Below are positions 1-10,967 of a stretch of DNA of 64,000 bases, piece after piece. Both the position numbers and the translations under genes were made by a program. Source of the stretch: Microcebus murinus (taxonomy: Eukaryota > Chordata > Mammalia > Primates > Cheirogaleidae); the NCBI RefSeq assembly GCF_040939455.1, contig NC_134119.1, forward strand, positions 198,501-262,500, in the 5' to 3' direction. Position 1 is the first letter of the stretch. Each line of letters opens with the position of its first letter. The notes under the pieces were generated by a model. That model was given only the letters and a program-made list of their open reading frames with translations. It was not told where the DNA came from and did no database searches.

Positions 1-533
1 TGGTGATGGTGATGATGATATGATGATAGTGATGGTGATGATGGTGGTGATGGTGATGGTGATGGTGATGATGATGATGGTGGTGATGGTGATGATGGTG
101 GTGATGGTGATGGTGATGGTGATGATGATGATGGTGGTGATGGTGATGATGGTGATGATGGTGGTGGTGATAATGATGATGGTGATGGTGATGATGGTGA
201 TGATGATGGTGGTAATGGTGATGATGATGTTGATGGTGATGGTGGTGATGGTGGTGATGGTGATGATGATGATGGTGATGATGGTGGTGGTGATGATGGT
301 GATGGCGATGGTGGTGATGGTGATGATGATGATGGTGATGATGGTGGTGGTGATGATGATGATGGTGATGGTGATGGTGATGGTGGTGATGGTGATGATG
401 ATGATGGTGATGATGGTGGTGGTGATGATGATGATGGTGATGGTGATGATAGTGGTGATGATGATGGTGATGGTGGTGGTGGTGATGATGATGATGGTGA
501 TGGGGATGATAGTGGTGATGATGATGGTGGTGG
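1..533. repeat. TGG/TGA-type trinucleotide array, cut by left edge
   Basis: Uninterrupted mixture of GATGGT and GATGAT hexamers with very few other words (one GATAAT, a few GATAGT, one GGCGAT). It starts before the window and stops at 533, where the text becomes GGCAGCAGCTCC. One frame reads as a Met/Val/Met string, an artefact of the repeat. It lies in what should be an intron of OPRL1, because the OPRL1 exon at 5561-5793 is transcribed leftward. Confidence 0.95.
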
Positions 534-1760
534 CAGCAGCTCCAGAGATAACAATATTCTATATCAGTTTAGCTGCCAGATTTCCATCTGGGGTTTAGTT
601 CTGCCTCTTAGAGAGGAATTATGAATAAGCACAAAAAGGCCTCAATTACAACCAAACAGCAATAATGAAAATGATCATGGCAGATACCTGTGCCAAGGTC
701 TTCACATGGATTTTATCTCACTTAAGACTTACAAAAATGCCGTACTGATCCCTACTCTATCAAGGAGGGAACTGAGGATCTAAGTTGCTTCTTTAAGACC
801 TTAGGGCCAGTAAGAAGCAGAGCAGGGCTCAGAACCAGGTGTGCCGGACTCCAGGGACTCCACCCCAGTCCGCTGGCTCAAAGACAACGTGTGCTGCCTC
901 TCGGGCCAATGTGGCTGGCAGTTCCTGAGCATCATTCTCTCTGGGGATCTGATGGGCAAGATGACCCTCCCTGTTTGCTTTAATCCAGGAAGTGGCTCTG
1001 AGAATTTTAAGCCCCACTGCAGAGGAGAGACAGAGAAGGGAAGCACTGACAACAGGAAGGGTGGTCAAGACACACGGACCTCCTCAGGTTGCTGTACTTC
1101 TGACCCATGACACACCCTCCAGCCACAAAGGGGCAGGTGGATCATGGAAGAGTCTCCCCAGAATCCTCCCATGGGGATTGGCACTGGGGAGGAGGCAGCT
1201 GCCCTTCCCACCCTGTTGTCTGACCATGCATCACACACACATGTACACACACATGCACATGCATGTGGTTATGTGATCCACCTTCCACATTCCAGATGAG
1301 AAAAACAAGGGCCAGAAGGGAACAAGGTTTTCTCAGAGACACTCAGAGGATGGGGTTGGGGAGGCAGGGCCTGGACACCCCCACTTCCCTGCCCTGCCTC
1401 CCCAACACCGTTCCTACCCTGACACCCCTGGTTGGGGCCTTTGAGGTTATAAGGAGGAACCACTTTCTTTAGAGCTCTGAGCACTTTCCTCAGGACACAC
1501 CCTGGATCAGTAAGAAACTTAATTCTTGCCGTGCCATGTTCTCGCCTGGGCACCTCCCACGGCGCCCTACTACGTAAGAACCGTCTCCTGGCCTGCCATG
1601 CAAAACTCCACCTGCCGCCCCAGCCCCTTCAGTTCTCTCTTATCTGGATGGGTGGGGTCCCTCGTTTCCTCTGCCCATAAAACCCTCCCTTTCTGCCTGG
1701 GTCACCTCTGTCCTCTATGTGCCCAATGCACATTCCATGGGAAGGGTCCTGTCACTCCAC
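534..1760. other. Unique intronic sequence of OPRL1
   Basis: No exon could be recognised on either strand; in particular the next OPRL1 coding exon (transmembrane helices 2-4) is absent. The section holds an old MIR-like SINE and a short CA-rich patch near 1228-1262, and otherwise looks like plain unique sequence. Confidence 0.6.
681..865 (+). repeat. MIR-like ancient SINE
   Basis: The text resembles the MIR consensus in order: a TGTGCCAAGGTCTTCACATGG-like block, TTTTATCTCACTTAAGAC, then GGAGGGAACTGAGGATCTAAG, GGGCCAGTAAGAAGCAGAGC and GGGCTCAGAACCAGG. Divergence is high, as expected for this family. Confidence 0.55.
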
Positions 1761-4130
1761 ACACTGTCCCCACCACGCTGTCCCTCTACCCTGTCCCGCT
1801 CAATGTCCCTCCACCCTATTCCCCCACCCTATCTCCCCCACAATGTCCCCCCATGCTGTCCCCTCAATGTCCCCCCACTGTGCTCCCCTCAATGTCCCCT
1901 TCAGCATCTGCCCTATGCTGTCCTTCCACTCTTTCCTCTCTTGCTGTCCCCCTCAATGTCCTCCCACCCTGTTCCCCCACACTGTCCCCATACTGTCCCC
2001 CGACTCTGTTCCCCCATGCTGTCCCCTCAATGTCCCCCCATGCTGTCCCCCACTCTGTTCCCCCATGCTGTCCCCTCAATGTCCCCCCATGCTGTCCCCT
2101 CAATGTCCCCCCATGGTCCCCCTTGCAGTCCCCTCAATGTCCCCCCATGCTTTCCCCTCAATGTCCCTCATGCTATCCCCCATGCTGTCCCCTCAATGTC
2201 CCCCATGCTGTCCCCCTCAATGTCACCCATGCTGTCCCTTCAATGTCCCCCCATGCTGTCCCCTCAATGTCCCCCCATGCTGTCCCCCTCAATGTCCCCC
2301 CATGCTTTCCCCTCAATGTCCCCCATGCTATCCCCCATGCTGTCCCCTCAATGTCCCCCATGCTGTCCCCCTCAATGTCCCCCATGCTGTCCCTTCAATG
2401 TCCCCCCATGCTGTCCCCTCAATGTCCCCCCATGCTGTCCCCCTCAATGTCCCCCCATGCTGTCCCCCTCAATGTCCCCTATGCTGTCCCCCTCAATGTC
2501 CCCCCATGCTGTCCCACTCAATGTTCCCCATGCTGTCCCCCATGTCATCCCCCATGTTGTCTAATGTCCCCCTATGCTGTCCCCCCAATGTCCTCCCATG
2601 CTGTCCCCTCAGTGTCCCCCATGCTGTCCCCTCATGATGTCCCCCCATGCTGTCCCCTCAATGTCCCCCCTTGCTGTCCCCTGATGCTATCCCCCCATGC
2701 TGTCCATTCAATGTCCCCCCTTGCTGTCCCCCATTGCTGTCCCCCCTTGCTGCCCCCTCAATGTCCCCCATGCTGTCCCCTCATGATGTCCCCCCATGCT
2801 GTCCCCTCAATGTCCCCCCTTGCTGTCCCCTGATGCTGTCCCCCATGCTGTCCCCTCAATGTCCCCCCTTGCTGTCCCCCCATGCTGTCCCCTCAATGCC
2901 CCCACACTGTGTCCCCACACTGTCCCCCCATGCTGTCCCCCCATGCTGTCCCCCTCAATGCCCCCCACACTGTCCCCCCATGCTGTCCCTCCACACTCTC
3001 CCATCATGCTGTCCCGTCATGCTGTCCCCCCACGCTGTCCCCCCACACTGTCCCCCAACGCTGTCCCGCCATGCTGTCCCCCAATGCTGTCCCCCACGCT
3101 GTCCTGCCATGCTGTGTCCCCCACTGTCCCCCTATGCTGTGTCCCCCACGCTGTCCCCCCATGCTGTCCCGCCATGCTGTCCCCCCACACTGTCCTGCCA
3201 TGCTGTGTCCCCACACTGTCCCCCACTGTCCCACCACACTGTCCCCCCATGCTGTCCCGCCATGCTGTCCCCCCACACTGTCCTGCCATGCTGTGTCCCC
3301 ACGCTGTCCCCCCACGCTGTCCCCCCACGCTGTCCTGCCATGCTGTCCCCCCATGCTGTCCCCCATGCTGTCCCGCCACGCTGTGTCCCCACGCTGTCTC
3401 CCACTGTCCCACCATGCTGTTCCCCCACGCTGTCCTGCCATGCTGTGCCCCCACGCTGTCCCCCCATGCTGTCCTGCCATGCTGTCCCCCCATGCTGTCC
3501 CCCCACACTTTTCTGCCATGCTGTCCCCCCACGCTGTCCTGCCATGCTGTCCCCCCACGCTGTCCCCCCATGCTGTCCTGCCATGCTGTCCCCCCACGCT
3601 GTCCTGCCATGCTGTCCCCCCACGCTGTGTCCCCCCCATGCTGTCCCCCCACACTGTCCCCCCATGCTGTCCTGCCATGCTGTGTCCCCACGCTGTCCTC
3701 CCACACTGTCCCCCCACACTTTCACCCCAAGCTTTCCCCCCACACTGTCCCCCCATGCTGTCCCCCTCAATGCCCCCCACACTGTCCCCCCATGCTGTCC
3801 CCCCATACTCTCCCGTCATGCTGTCCAGTCATGCTGTCCTCCCATGCTGTCCCCCCATGCTGTCCCCCCACACTGTCCCCCCACACTGTCTCCCCACACT
3901 GTCCCCCCATGCTGTGTCCCCCACTGTCCCCCCATGCCATGTCCCTCACTGTCCCCCCATGCTGTGTCCCCCACTGTCCCCCCATTCTGTGTCCCCCACT
4001 GTCCCACTATCCCCCCACACTGTCCTCCCACACTGTACCCCCACGCTGTCCCCCCACACTGTCTCCCCACGCTGTCCCCCCACACTGTCCCCCCATGCTG
4101 TCCCCCCACTGTCCCCCCACCGGCTGTCCC
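1761..4130. repeat. C-rich compound minisatellite (CATGCTGTCCCC / TCAATGTCCCCC)
   Basis: About 2.4 kb built from 12-16 bp words. The left part (to about 2900) alternates CATGCTGTCCCCT with CAATGTCCCCC, giving a unit of roughly 25-29 bp. The right part is mostly CCATGCTGTCCCC, CCACGCTGTCCCC, CCACACTGTCCCC and TGCCATGCTGTCC. The plus strand is almost free of G outside the ATGCTG/ACGCTG words, so the minus strand, the sense strand of OPRL1, carries regularly spaced G4-G6 runs. Stop codons are rare, which explains long open frames on both strands; none is a gene. Confidence 0.95.
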
Positions 4131-4428
4131 CGCCCACCTTCCGGGAGCTGGTCGCCCTCCCTTCGGCCCCATGATTTTCTCTGCTCTGAGCACCAGCAGA
4201 TCACAGACTGAGCCGTGGAGGAGAGAAGGGGCTTCAGAACCAACCCGCACCTGCCCTGGTGCCTCCCTCTGCCCACCTGAGGAACGGGGGTCTTGTGGGG
4301 TCACTGGAGAGCTCACAAGGTCATCCCCACAGACAGCTCAGCATGGAGTGGCCCGCAGCTCAAACCAGGGCTCAGGCAGACACACCTCGCCTGGGAGGGA
4401 CCCAGAGAGGCAGGGCAGGCCGCTCCCA
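4131..4428. other. Unique spacer between two minisatellites
   Basis: About 300 bp of non-repetitive sequence, from CACCTTCCGGGAGCTGG to the CAGGGCAGGCCGCTCCC just before the next array. No exon recognised. Confidence 0.6.
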
Positions 4429-5420
4429 TGTGCTCCCTGGGCTCCCCTGTGCTCCCCATGCTCCCCGTGCTCCCCTGTGCTCTCTGTGCTCCCCTGTGCT
4501 CTCTGTGCTCCCCTGTGCTCCCTATGCTCCCCTGTGCTCCCCGTGCTCCCCGTGTTCCCCTGTGCTCCCTGTGCTCCCCTGTGCTCCCCTGTGCTCCCCG
4601 TGCTCCCCTGTGCTCCCTGTGCTCCCTGTGCTCCCCTGTGCTCCCTGTGCTCCCCGTGCTCCCCTGTGCTCCCTGTGCTCCCTGTGCTCCCCTGTGCTCC
4701 CTGTGCTCCCTGTGCTCCCTGTGCTCCCCTGTGCTCCCTGTGCTCCCCTGTGCTCCCTGTGCTCCCCTATGCTCCCTGTGCTCCCTGTGCTCCCCTGTGC
4801 TCCCTGTGCTCCCCTGTGCTCCCCTGTGCTCCCTGTGCTCCCTGTGCTCCCCTGTGCTCCCTGTGCTCCCTGTGCTCCCCTGTGCTCCCTGTGCTCCCTG
4901 TGCTCCCTGTGCTCCCCTGTGCTCCCTGTGCTCCCCTGTGCTCCCTGTGCTCCCCTATGCTCCCTGTGCTCCCTGTGCTCCCCTGTGCTCCCTGTGCTCC
5001 CCTGTGCTCCCTGTGCTCCCCTATGCTCCCTGTGCTCCCTGTGCTCCCTGTGCTCCCCTGTGCTCCCTGTGCTCCCCTGTGCTCCCTGTGCTCCCTGTGC
5101 TCCCTGTGCTCCTCTGTGCTCCCTGTGCTCCCCTATGCTCCCTGTGCTCCCTGTGCTTCCTGTGCTCCCTGTGCTCCCCTGTGCTCCCTGTGCTCCTCTG
5201 TGCTCCCCTGTGCTCCCCTATGCTCCCTGTGCTCCCTGTGCTCCCCTGTGCTCCCTGTGCTCCCTGTGCTCCCCTGTGCTCCCCTGTGCTCCCTGTGCTC
5301 CCCTGTGCTCCTCTGTGCTCCCTGTGCTCCTCTGTGCTCCCCTGTGCTCCCTGTGCTCCCTGTGCTCCCCTGTGCTCCCTGTGCTCCCTGTGCTCCCTGT
5401 GCTCCCCTGTGCTCCCCTCT
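4429..5420. repeat. 9/10-bp GTGCTCCCT / GTGCTCCCCT minisatellite
   Basis: About 100 tandem units of GTGCTCCCT (9 bp) and GTGCTCCCCT (10 bp) in irregular succession. Rare variants are ATGCTCCC, GTGCTCCTC, GTGCTCCCC and GTGTTCC. On the minus strand it reads AGGGAGCAC / AGGGGAGCAC. The array ends about 140 bp from the 5' splice site of the first OPRL1 coding exon (exon edge 5561), so it lies near the start of that intron in the sense direction. Confidence 0.96.
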
Positions 5421-5560
5421 CCCTCACCAGGCCCCTCCCTGGGGAGCTGAGCGTCCAGGGACCCAGGGCTGACCCCACCCCCTGGACAGGGAACAGGAAA
5501 CCACCACCCGCTCAGGCCCATCCAGAGCAGCCCCCTGCCTCAGTTCCCCAAGCAGCCTAC

Positions 5561-5793
5561 CTGAGGATGACATACATGACGAGGCAGTTCCCCAGCAGCC
5601 CCCCAACACACACGGCCAGGTACAGCCCCACGATGGTGACCTTGAGCCCGAGCGGCAGGAAGGCGCCGTGGCTGGCGTTGAGCAGCAGATGGGGCGGCAG
5701 CAGGCTGTGGTTGGGGTTCAGCAGGGACAGGTTGTCCTGAAGGTGGCCACCGTAGAGGACCTCCCAGAACGGGGCGGGGAAGAGGGACTCCAT
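5561..5793 (-). CDS. OPRL1: OPRL1 first coding exon (nociceptin/orphanin FQ receptor), partial
   Basis: The exon encodes the extracellular N-terminus and first membrane helix of the nociceptin receptor, a class A GPCR that couples to Gi/o at the plasma membrane. The frame starts [12 protein letters not shown] at 5793, with N-glycosylation sequons at N21, N28 and N39. Helix 1 (about residues 48-77) contains GNCLVMYV with the conserved Asn of TM1. The exon ends in the codon for residue 78 at a clean donor (CTCAG|GTAGGC, boundary 5561), so it is 233 coding bases in phase 2. The 5' untranslated part runs to an acceptor at about 5825 (CTGTCCCAG) or 5802 (TTTGCAG). The remaining exons lie beyond the left edge. 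Identity rests on a near-perfect match with the human N-terminus as I remember it. Confidence 0.97.
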
Positions 5794-5859
5794 GCCGCTG
5801 TCCTGCAAAGCGCCGGGCACGGCACCTGGGACAGATCGCAGACAGGTGACTGCAGTACC

Positions 5860-7970
5860 AGACACACACCCGGCCGAGGCCTGGAACAAGCACACGCAGC
5901 CCAACAGGAACACAGACACCCCAGGCAGCACGGACACCTAGGTACACAGGCACATACAGGTGCACACGCAGGAGCACACGGAGACCTGAGGACATGCGTG
6001 CACACACACACGGACACATAAAACACAGAGACGCACCAGCACCCACAAGGACATGATCTCAGTCGGCTTACAGACTCACACACAGGCTGCGTGACTGTGG
6101 CTACACATGGGGACACGTGTCCACCCACAAGGACTCCCGGACACATGGCTGCTCGTGTGCTCACAGGCATAGGGATGCAGGGACACATGTGTGCCCACAC
6201 GCAAACACGGAGATGCCCAAACGGCCTCCATGCGCCTGCAGACACAAGAGAGACAGACGCAGCCGGAGGTCCCTGAGACAGAACGGGGAACGACATGGTC
6301 CCCCTGCGCCTCCCAGCCCAGCCCAGGCAGCCGCAGGCACCCTCAGGCCCTTACCTCTGCAACCTCCTTGCGGGCTGGGGCCACGGCACCCGGCCCACTG
6401 CAGCCGGCGGCAGGGCAGGGGCAGAGCGGGTGTGGCAGGGGCCGCTGGCCTCAGCCCAGGACCTGCAAGGGTCTGGATGGTGTGGGCGCGGCGGCAGGCG
6501 GTGGCTCCTTCTCCTCTGCAGACGCCAGACCAGACCAGACGCAGCAGCCAAGTGAGCGGCAGCCAGAGCTGGGGGAGGGGAGGAGGCTGCGGCTCCGGAG
6601 GGGGAGGGGCTCTGCTGGCTGGAGGAGGGGGCCCGCAGGGAGGGTGTGTCACCTCGCCCAGGGCCCCACACTGGATGGGGACAGACACGGGACCAAGGCA
6701 CATGTACGGAGACGGGCAGCGAGGCTCAGAACCGCAGACCCGGACAGGGACTCGGGGACAGAGGCAGCCACAGGTCCACGGAGACTCAGACACAGGGACA
6801 GACACGCACGAGGACACGCAGACTCAGACATGAGGACAGAGACTCGGGAGCCACACACAGAGACGTGAGACCCATCTCGCACTGAGAGACAGCCTGGGCA
6901 GATTGGCCCGCAGCCGGCTCCCCGGGGCGGCTGAGCAGGCCCAAGGCAGCGCCCCCTGCGCTTTTGGCAGATCTGAGCCTGGTACACAGCAGGCGGGAAG
7001 CCCGGATCCGACACGGAGCTGGCACAGCGCTCACCTCACCGTGTGCCCCGTGCCTACTGCGCACTGAGCCTGCAGGGGCGTGAGCTCATTAACCCTTACT
7101 ACACCTGGCCTTCCCATGAGAGCATGAGCCCCAAAGGAGAAACCGAGGTCAAGAGGCAGAGACTGGTGGAACCCAGGTCTGTCTGTGGCGTGGAGACACA
7201 CCAAGCGCATCTCTGCCACGGCTGGGCCCCAGAGCCACGCCTGAGCATCAGCCAGGCCCCCAGCACCCACACAGCTGAGCAGTTCCTGTGGAGTTGCCAA
7301 TGCCAATCTTCTCGGCATTGGGGGCACATGCACAGGCCACTGAGATGAAAGGTCATAGGTCAAGCCATGTGGGTGACCCCTAAGCTGAGTCACCAGCCCC
7401 CAACCAGTCATGGGGTTGTTCTTCCCGCATGGGCTTTGAAGGAGAGCCAGACCTCTCCCCAACCAACACAGCCCAGACCCTGCTCAGAGCACCTTCTCCA
7501 ACCATGGGGACCTTGTTGCTAGGCAACTGGCAGCAGTGTTGCTAGGATACCTGGCAAATCGGGAGGGGACGGCACGGGCAGATGCTCCAGGACTCAGCAT
7601 CCTAACCTGTCCCGCAGGACTCCCCTCTGCATCTTCACTGCAACCAGGACTCAGGGACATGTGTGAAGACGCAGACAGGTCCACGGAGATACTCAGGGAC
7701 ACACGGGGACATACGTTCCGCAAACACACACAGCGGTGCCTGAACAGGCACATGGGTGAACGCACAGAGACACGGGTACATACTCAGAAATGCACATACA
7801 GTCACAGGGATGCACAAACACATGGGCCACACACATGGCCACCCCAAGCTGCACGCAGGCACACAGGTAGACATGAGAGTGCATGGACGCCTTTGGGAAC
7901 AGGCAGACACAGACCAAGGCCCTGACTCCCAGGAGACACACATATGTGCAGACACATTCCACATGTAAAA
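5860..7970. repeat. Irregular ACACRGGGACA-type tracts in OPRL1 intron
   Basis: Three tracts (about 5860-6290, 6660-6890 and 7640-7970) are dominated by words such as CACACGGGGACA, GACACAGGGACA and CACACACAGG with no fixed period. They look like decayed relatives of one simple repeat. The spaces between them (6300-6650 and 6900-7640) are GC-rich unique sequence. No exon seen. Confidence 0.6.
7515..7527. promoter_or_regulatory. RFX X-box-like inverted repeat (intronic)
   Basis: GTTGCTAGGCAAC fits the X-box pattern GTNRCC-(N)-RGYAAC bound by RFX factors, apart from one T in the left half. It is followed 10 bp later by GTTGCTAGG. Function is inferred from the motif only. Confidence 0.4.
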
Positions 7971-9824
7971 CTCAAGGCCCAACCCTGCTGACCTGGGGAG
8001 CCCAGGAGAGATGGGGACCCAGGCAGGCCCGACTCCCCAGCTGCCCCCAGCCCGGCCCATGGAGGTCTGAGCAGGAGCTGCCACTCTGCTGCCTGCCTGC
8101 CACCCGCCCACAGACCCTCATTGCCTACCAGCCTTCCACTGCCGCCCGCCAGGCCCCACGCTGGGGAGGGGACGCCATAGGCACTGTGAGGTGGCAGTGC
8201 AGAGACCCCCACCTGATGCTTCAGCCCAGGAGCCAGTGTCAGCGGCCATGGCAGGTGGGAGCAGGGGCGCCTCACCCCTGCAGCTGCAGACCCCTCGCCT
8301 TGTGGAGAGGGGGCAGGTGGGGGTTGGGACAGCCAGGAGGAGGAAAGGGAAAGCAGTGAGGAAGGAGCAAGGGGAGAGGAAGACGAGGCAAGAGGTCAGC
8401 CAGCGCAGGTCAGACCTTGCTCCCCATCCCCCCATCTCTTTCGACCCTGGTCCCTCTGGCCAGGGTCCACCTCCCTGCCACACCCCAAGGTCGCCCCCAC
8501 CCTGGCCTTTCAGGGGTCAAGAGAGGCCTCAATCGCTGTGTGGGAGACAATCGGAGGCCAGGGCCAGGCCTCCGCACCCTCACTCCAGACGCTGTCCCTC
8601 CTGCAGCCCGTGTTCCGTGTCATCCGCCCTGACACATATCGAGAACCAGGAACACATATGCACCAGGATGACACCTGCCTTCTTCCCAGGTGGGCCTGGG
8701 CCTGCTCCTCCCTCCCTCATGTCTGTTTTGGCTTCCTCTACAGACCCTCCCCCACCCCAGCCAGCTCCAATCTGACCTCCTCCAAGAAGCCTCCGCTGCC
8801 CTGCCCACCTCCCCCAGCCCTGTGAGCCTGCGGCCTGGGCTGTGACTCAGCCATGCTGCACCAGGCTGGCCTGTGAGCTCCGGTCGCAGCCAACAAGCCC
8901 TGAGAGCGTGTGCAGTGGCGCCCAGCACACGGACCAGCGGGAGGCGGACGCCTGGCCCCTCACAGGCGCAGTCTTAGACAGAAGGCCAGGCCGGGATGCT
9001 GATCACACTCTCTGGGGTTAGCAGGTGCCCAGTCCCAGACCCCGAAGGGCTCCCACACGGGGGTCTGGTGGTGCAGAGGAAATGGCCCAGGTGGACAGGA
9101 AGAGCTCTCCAGAGGGCCAAAGGCAGAGCCAGGTCTGACACAGAACATACGTGTCATGCAGGGGACACAGGGGACATGTGTTATATGAGACAGCATGTGT
9201 TGTCAGAGTAAGATGACCTTAAACACACATGTCATAGGCAAAACAACACGCAGGTATACCCAGGACAGCCCAAGACATGAAGTACGCATGAATAACAACA
9301 CAGAACAGACGTCTACAAATTCGGTTAAAGCCAGACATGGGCTGTACTTGGAGGTCCTCTGTCCTCGAGCAGGCCTGGCCACGCAGGCCGACCAACAGGG
9401 CAAACGCACCTCACTCTCCCGGAGACACAGAGCCTCCGCGGGAGCACACTGCCTACTCCCCTCCTTCCCACAGCCCCCACCCTGGGCTGGGCACAGGGCC
9501 GCCCCACACAGAGCAGCTGACGCCTGGGGAATTCAGTCACCAAGCCATCCTCAGCCATTTGTGCTATTAAAAAACTGAAAGAATTTTAACAATTCTGAGT
9601 TGCATCAAAATATTGGGGAATGTCGGGTGCTGTAGGCTTAAAGAAAGAAAAACAAAACCAAAAATATAAAAAAATAAATTACTTTGTCCTTGTGATTTTA
9701 ACCATATAAAATTTATAGACACTGACAAAAGAATTGAGTTGCATTTTTTTAATATAATGTTAAATTTAATTTTGTAGTCATTTTGTAGTCACTTAATAAG
9801 GTTTATTAATTTGATTTTGAAGTT
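7971..9824. other. Intronic sequence of OPRL1, no gene recognised
   Basis: GC-rich unique sequence to about 9550, then an AT-rich stretch (9550-9824) next to the Alu. Open frames here show no known domain and no paired splice sites that I could support. Confidence 0.55.
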
Positions 9825-10120
9825 GTTTTTTTTTTTCTTTTGAGACAGCCTCACTCTGCTGCCCAGGCAAGAGTGCGATGGTGTCAGCCTAGCTCACAGC
9901 AACTGCAAGCTCATGGCCACAAGCGATCCTCCTGCCTGAGCCTCCCAAGTAGCTGGGACTACAGGTGCATGCCACTACACCTGGCTTATTTTTCTATTTT
10001 TAGTAGAGACAGGGTCTCACTCTTGCTCAGGCTGGTCTTGAACTCCTGACCCAAAGAGATCCTCCCGCCTCGGCCTCCAAGAGTGCTGGGACTACAAGGT
10101 GCATGCCACTGCACCCGGCC
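9825..10120 (-). mobile_element. Alu SINE (full dimer, antisense)
   Basis: Poly-T head, then TTTTGAGACAGCCTCACTCTG, GCCTCCCAAGTAGCTGGGACTACAGG in the middle, and the left arm ending GCACCCGGCC. The linker region lacks the extra ATTAATTGGCC block seen in other copies, so this is probably an older subfamily. Confidence 0.93.
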
Positions 10121-10967
10121 TAAACATGCTTTTAGATCTCAGCATCCCCACTAGCCCTTGAAAACTCCTGATGTCCTGAGGACAGAAACAGATGGGAGAC
10201 CCTGGTCCTCGAGCCCAGCACAGCTGGTGCAACAAGTGTGGAGAAACAGCAGGGTCATGATGTGAGCGGGGTAGGCCTGGGAGCACCTTGCCAGGAATTA
10301 GGAGGTGGAGTGTCAAGTTTTCCAACCTACAAAAACAGAAAGAAGATTATGAGTTCTTTCTTGCAGGAGAACAGAACATTCCCTACTTCCTGTGTGACCT
10401 CCACCCCACCACCAGGAACCAGCTAGCCCCCTCTCATGTGACTCCCTGGTCTGGATCCGGGGAAGCTGAGAGGAGGGTACGGTCCTGGTCTCAAAGGACT
10501 CACCCCAGTGGGAACACAGAGGCAGTCCCAGCCTGAGTTTCCTGTACCCTGGAAGGCTGCTTGGAGGAGGTGGCCTGCTGGGTGAGCCTCTCTAAGTCCT
10601 TAACTGCTTCTTGCCAGAGCCCAGGGAACTTCGACAAGCCAGGCTGGTGCTGAAGCTCAGGCCACAAGCTAAACGCAGCTGCAGCAGGGGAGCGAGCAGC
10701 TCAGGAAGGCCTTTCAGGAGAACGGTTGTGCAAAGGCTTGGGGCTAGGGAAGAGGAACAGCCTTTGCACCTGGCTGTGGGAATGCGGGTGCAGGCTCCAC
10801 ACACAGGGCCACAGAGCCAAGGCTTACCCTCTCACTGAGAGGTCAGGGCGAGATTCCAAAAACAACGGGAACAGTCAACAGCCTCCTAAAGAAAGGCCAG
10901 AACCTCAGCCGAGCCCCCATCCCGTCGTCAACCAGGCTGGTCCCCCTCTCGGCTGCTCAGGCTCCAA
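10121..10967. other. Intronic sequence between Alu and minisatellite
   Basis: Unique sequence with no recognisable exon or repeat family. It ends at the edge of the 31-bp array. Confidence 0.5.

Noticed and set aside
1526..5740. Very long open frames (up to 941 codons) rich in Cys-Pro or Ala-Pro-Cys
   Set aside because: They are translations of the C-rich and GTGCTCCC arrays, open in several frames on both strands, with no exon signals or non-repeat domain.
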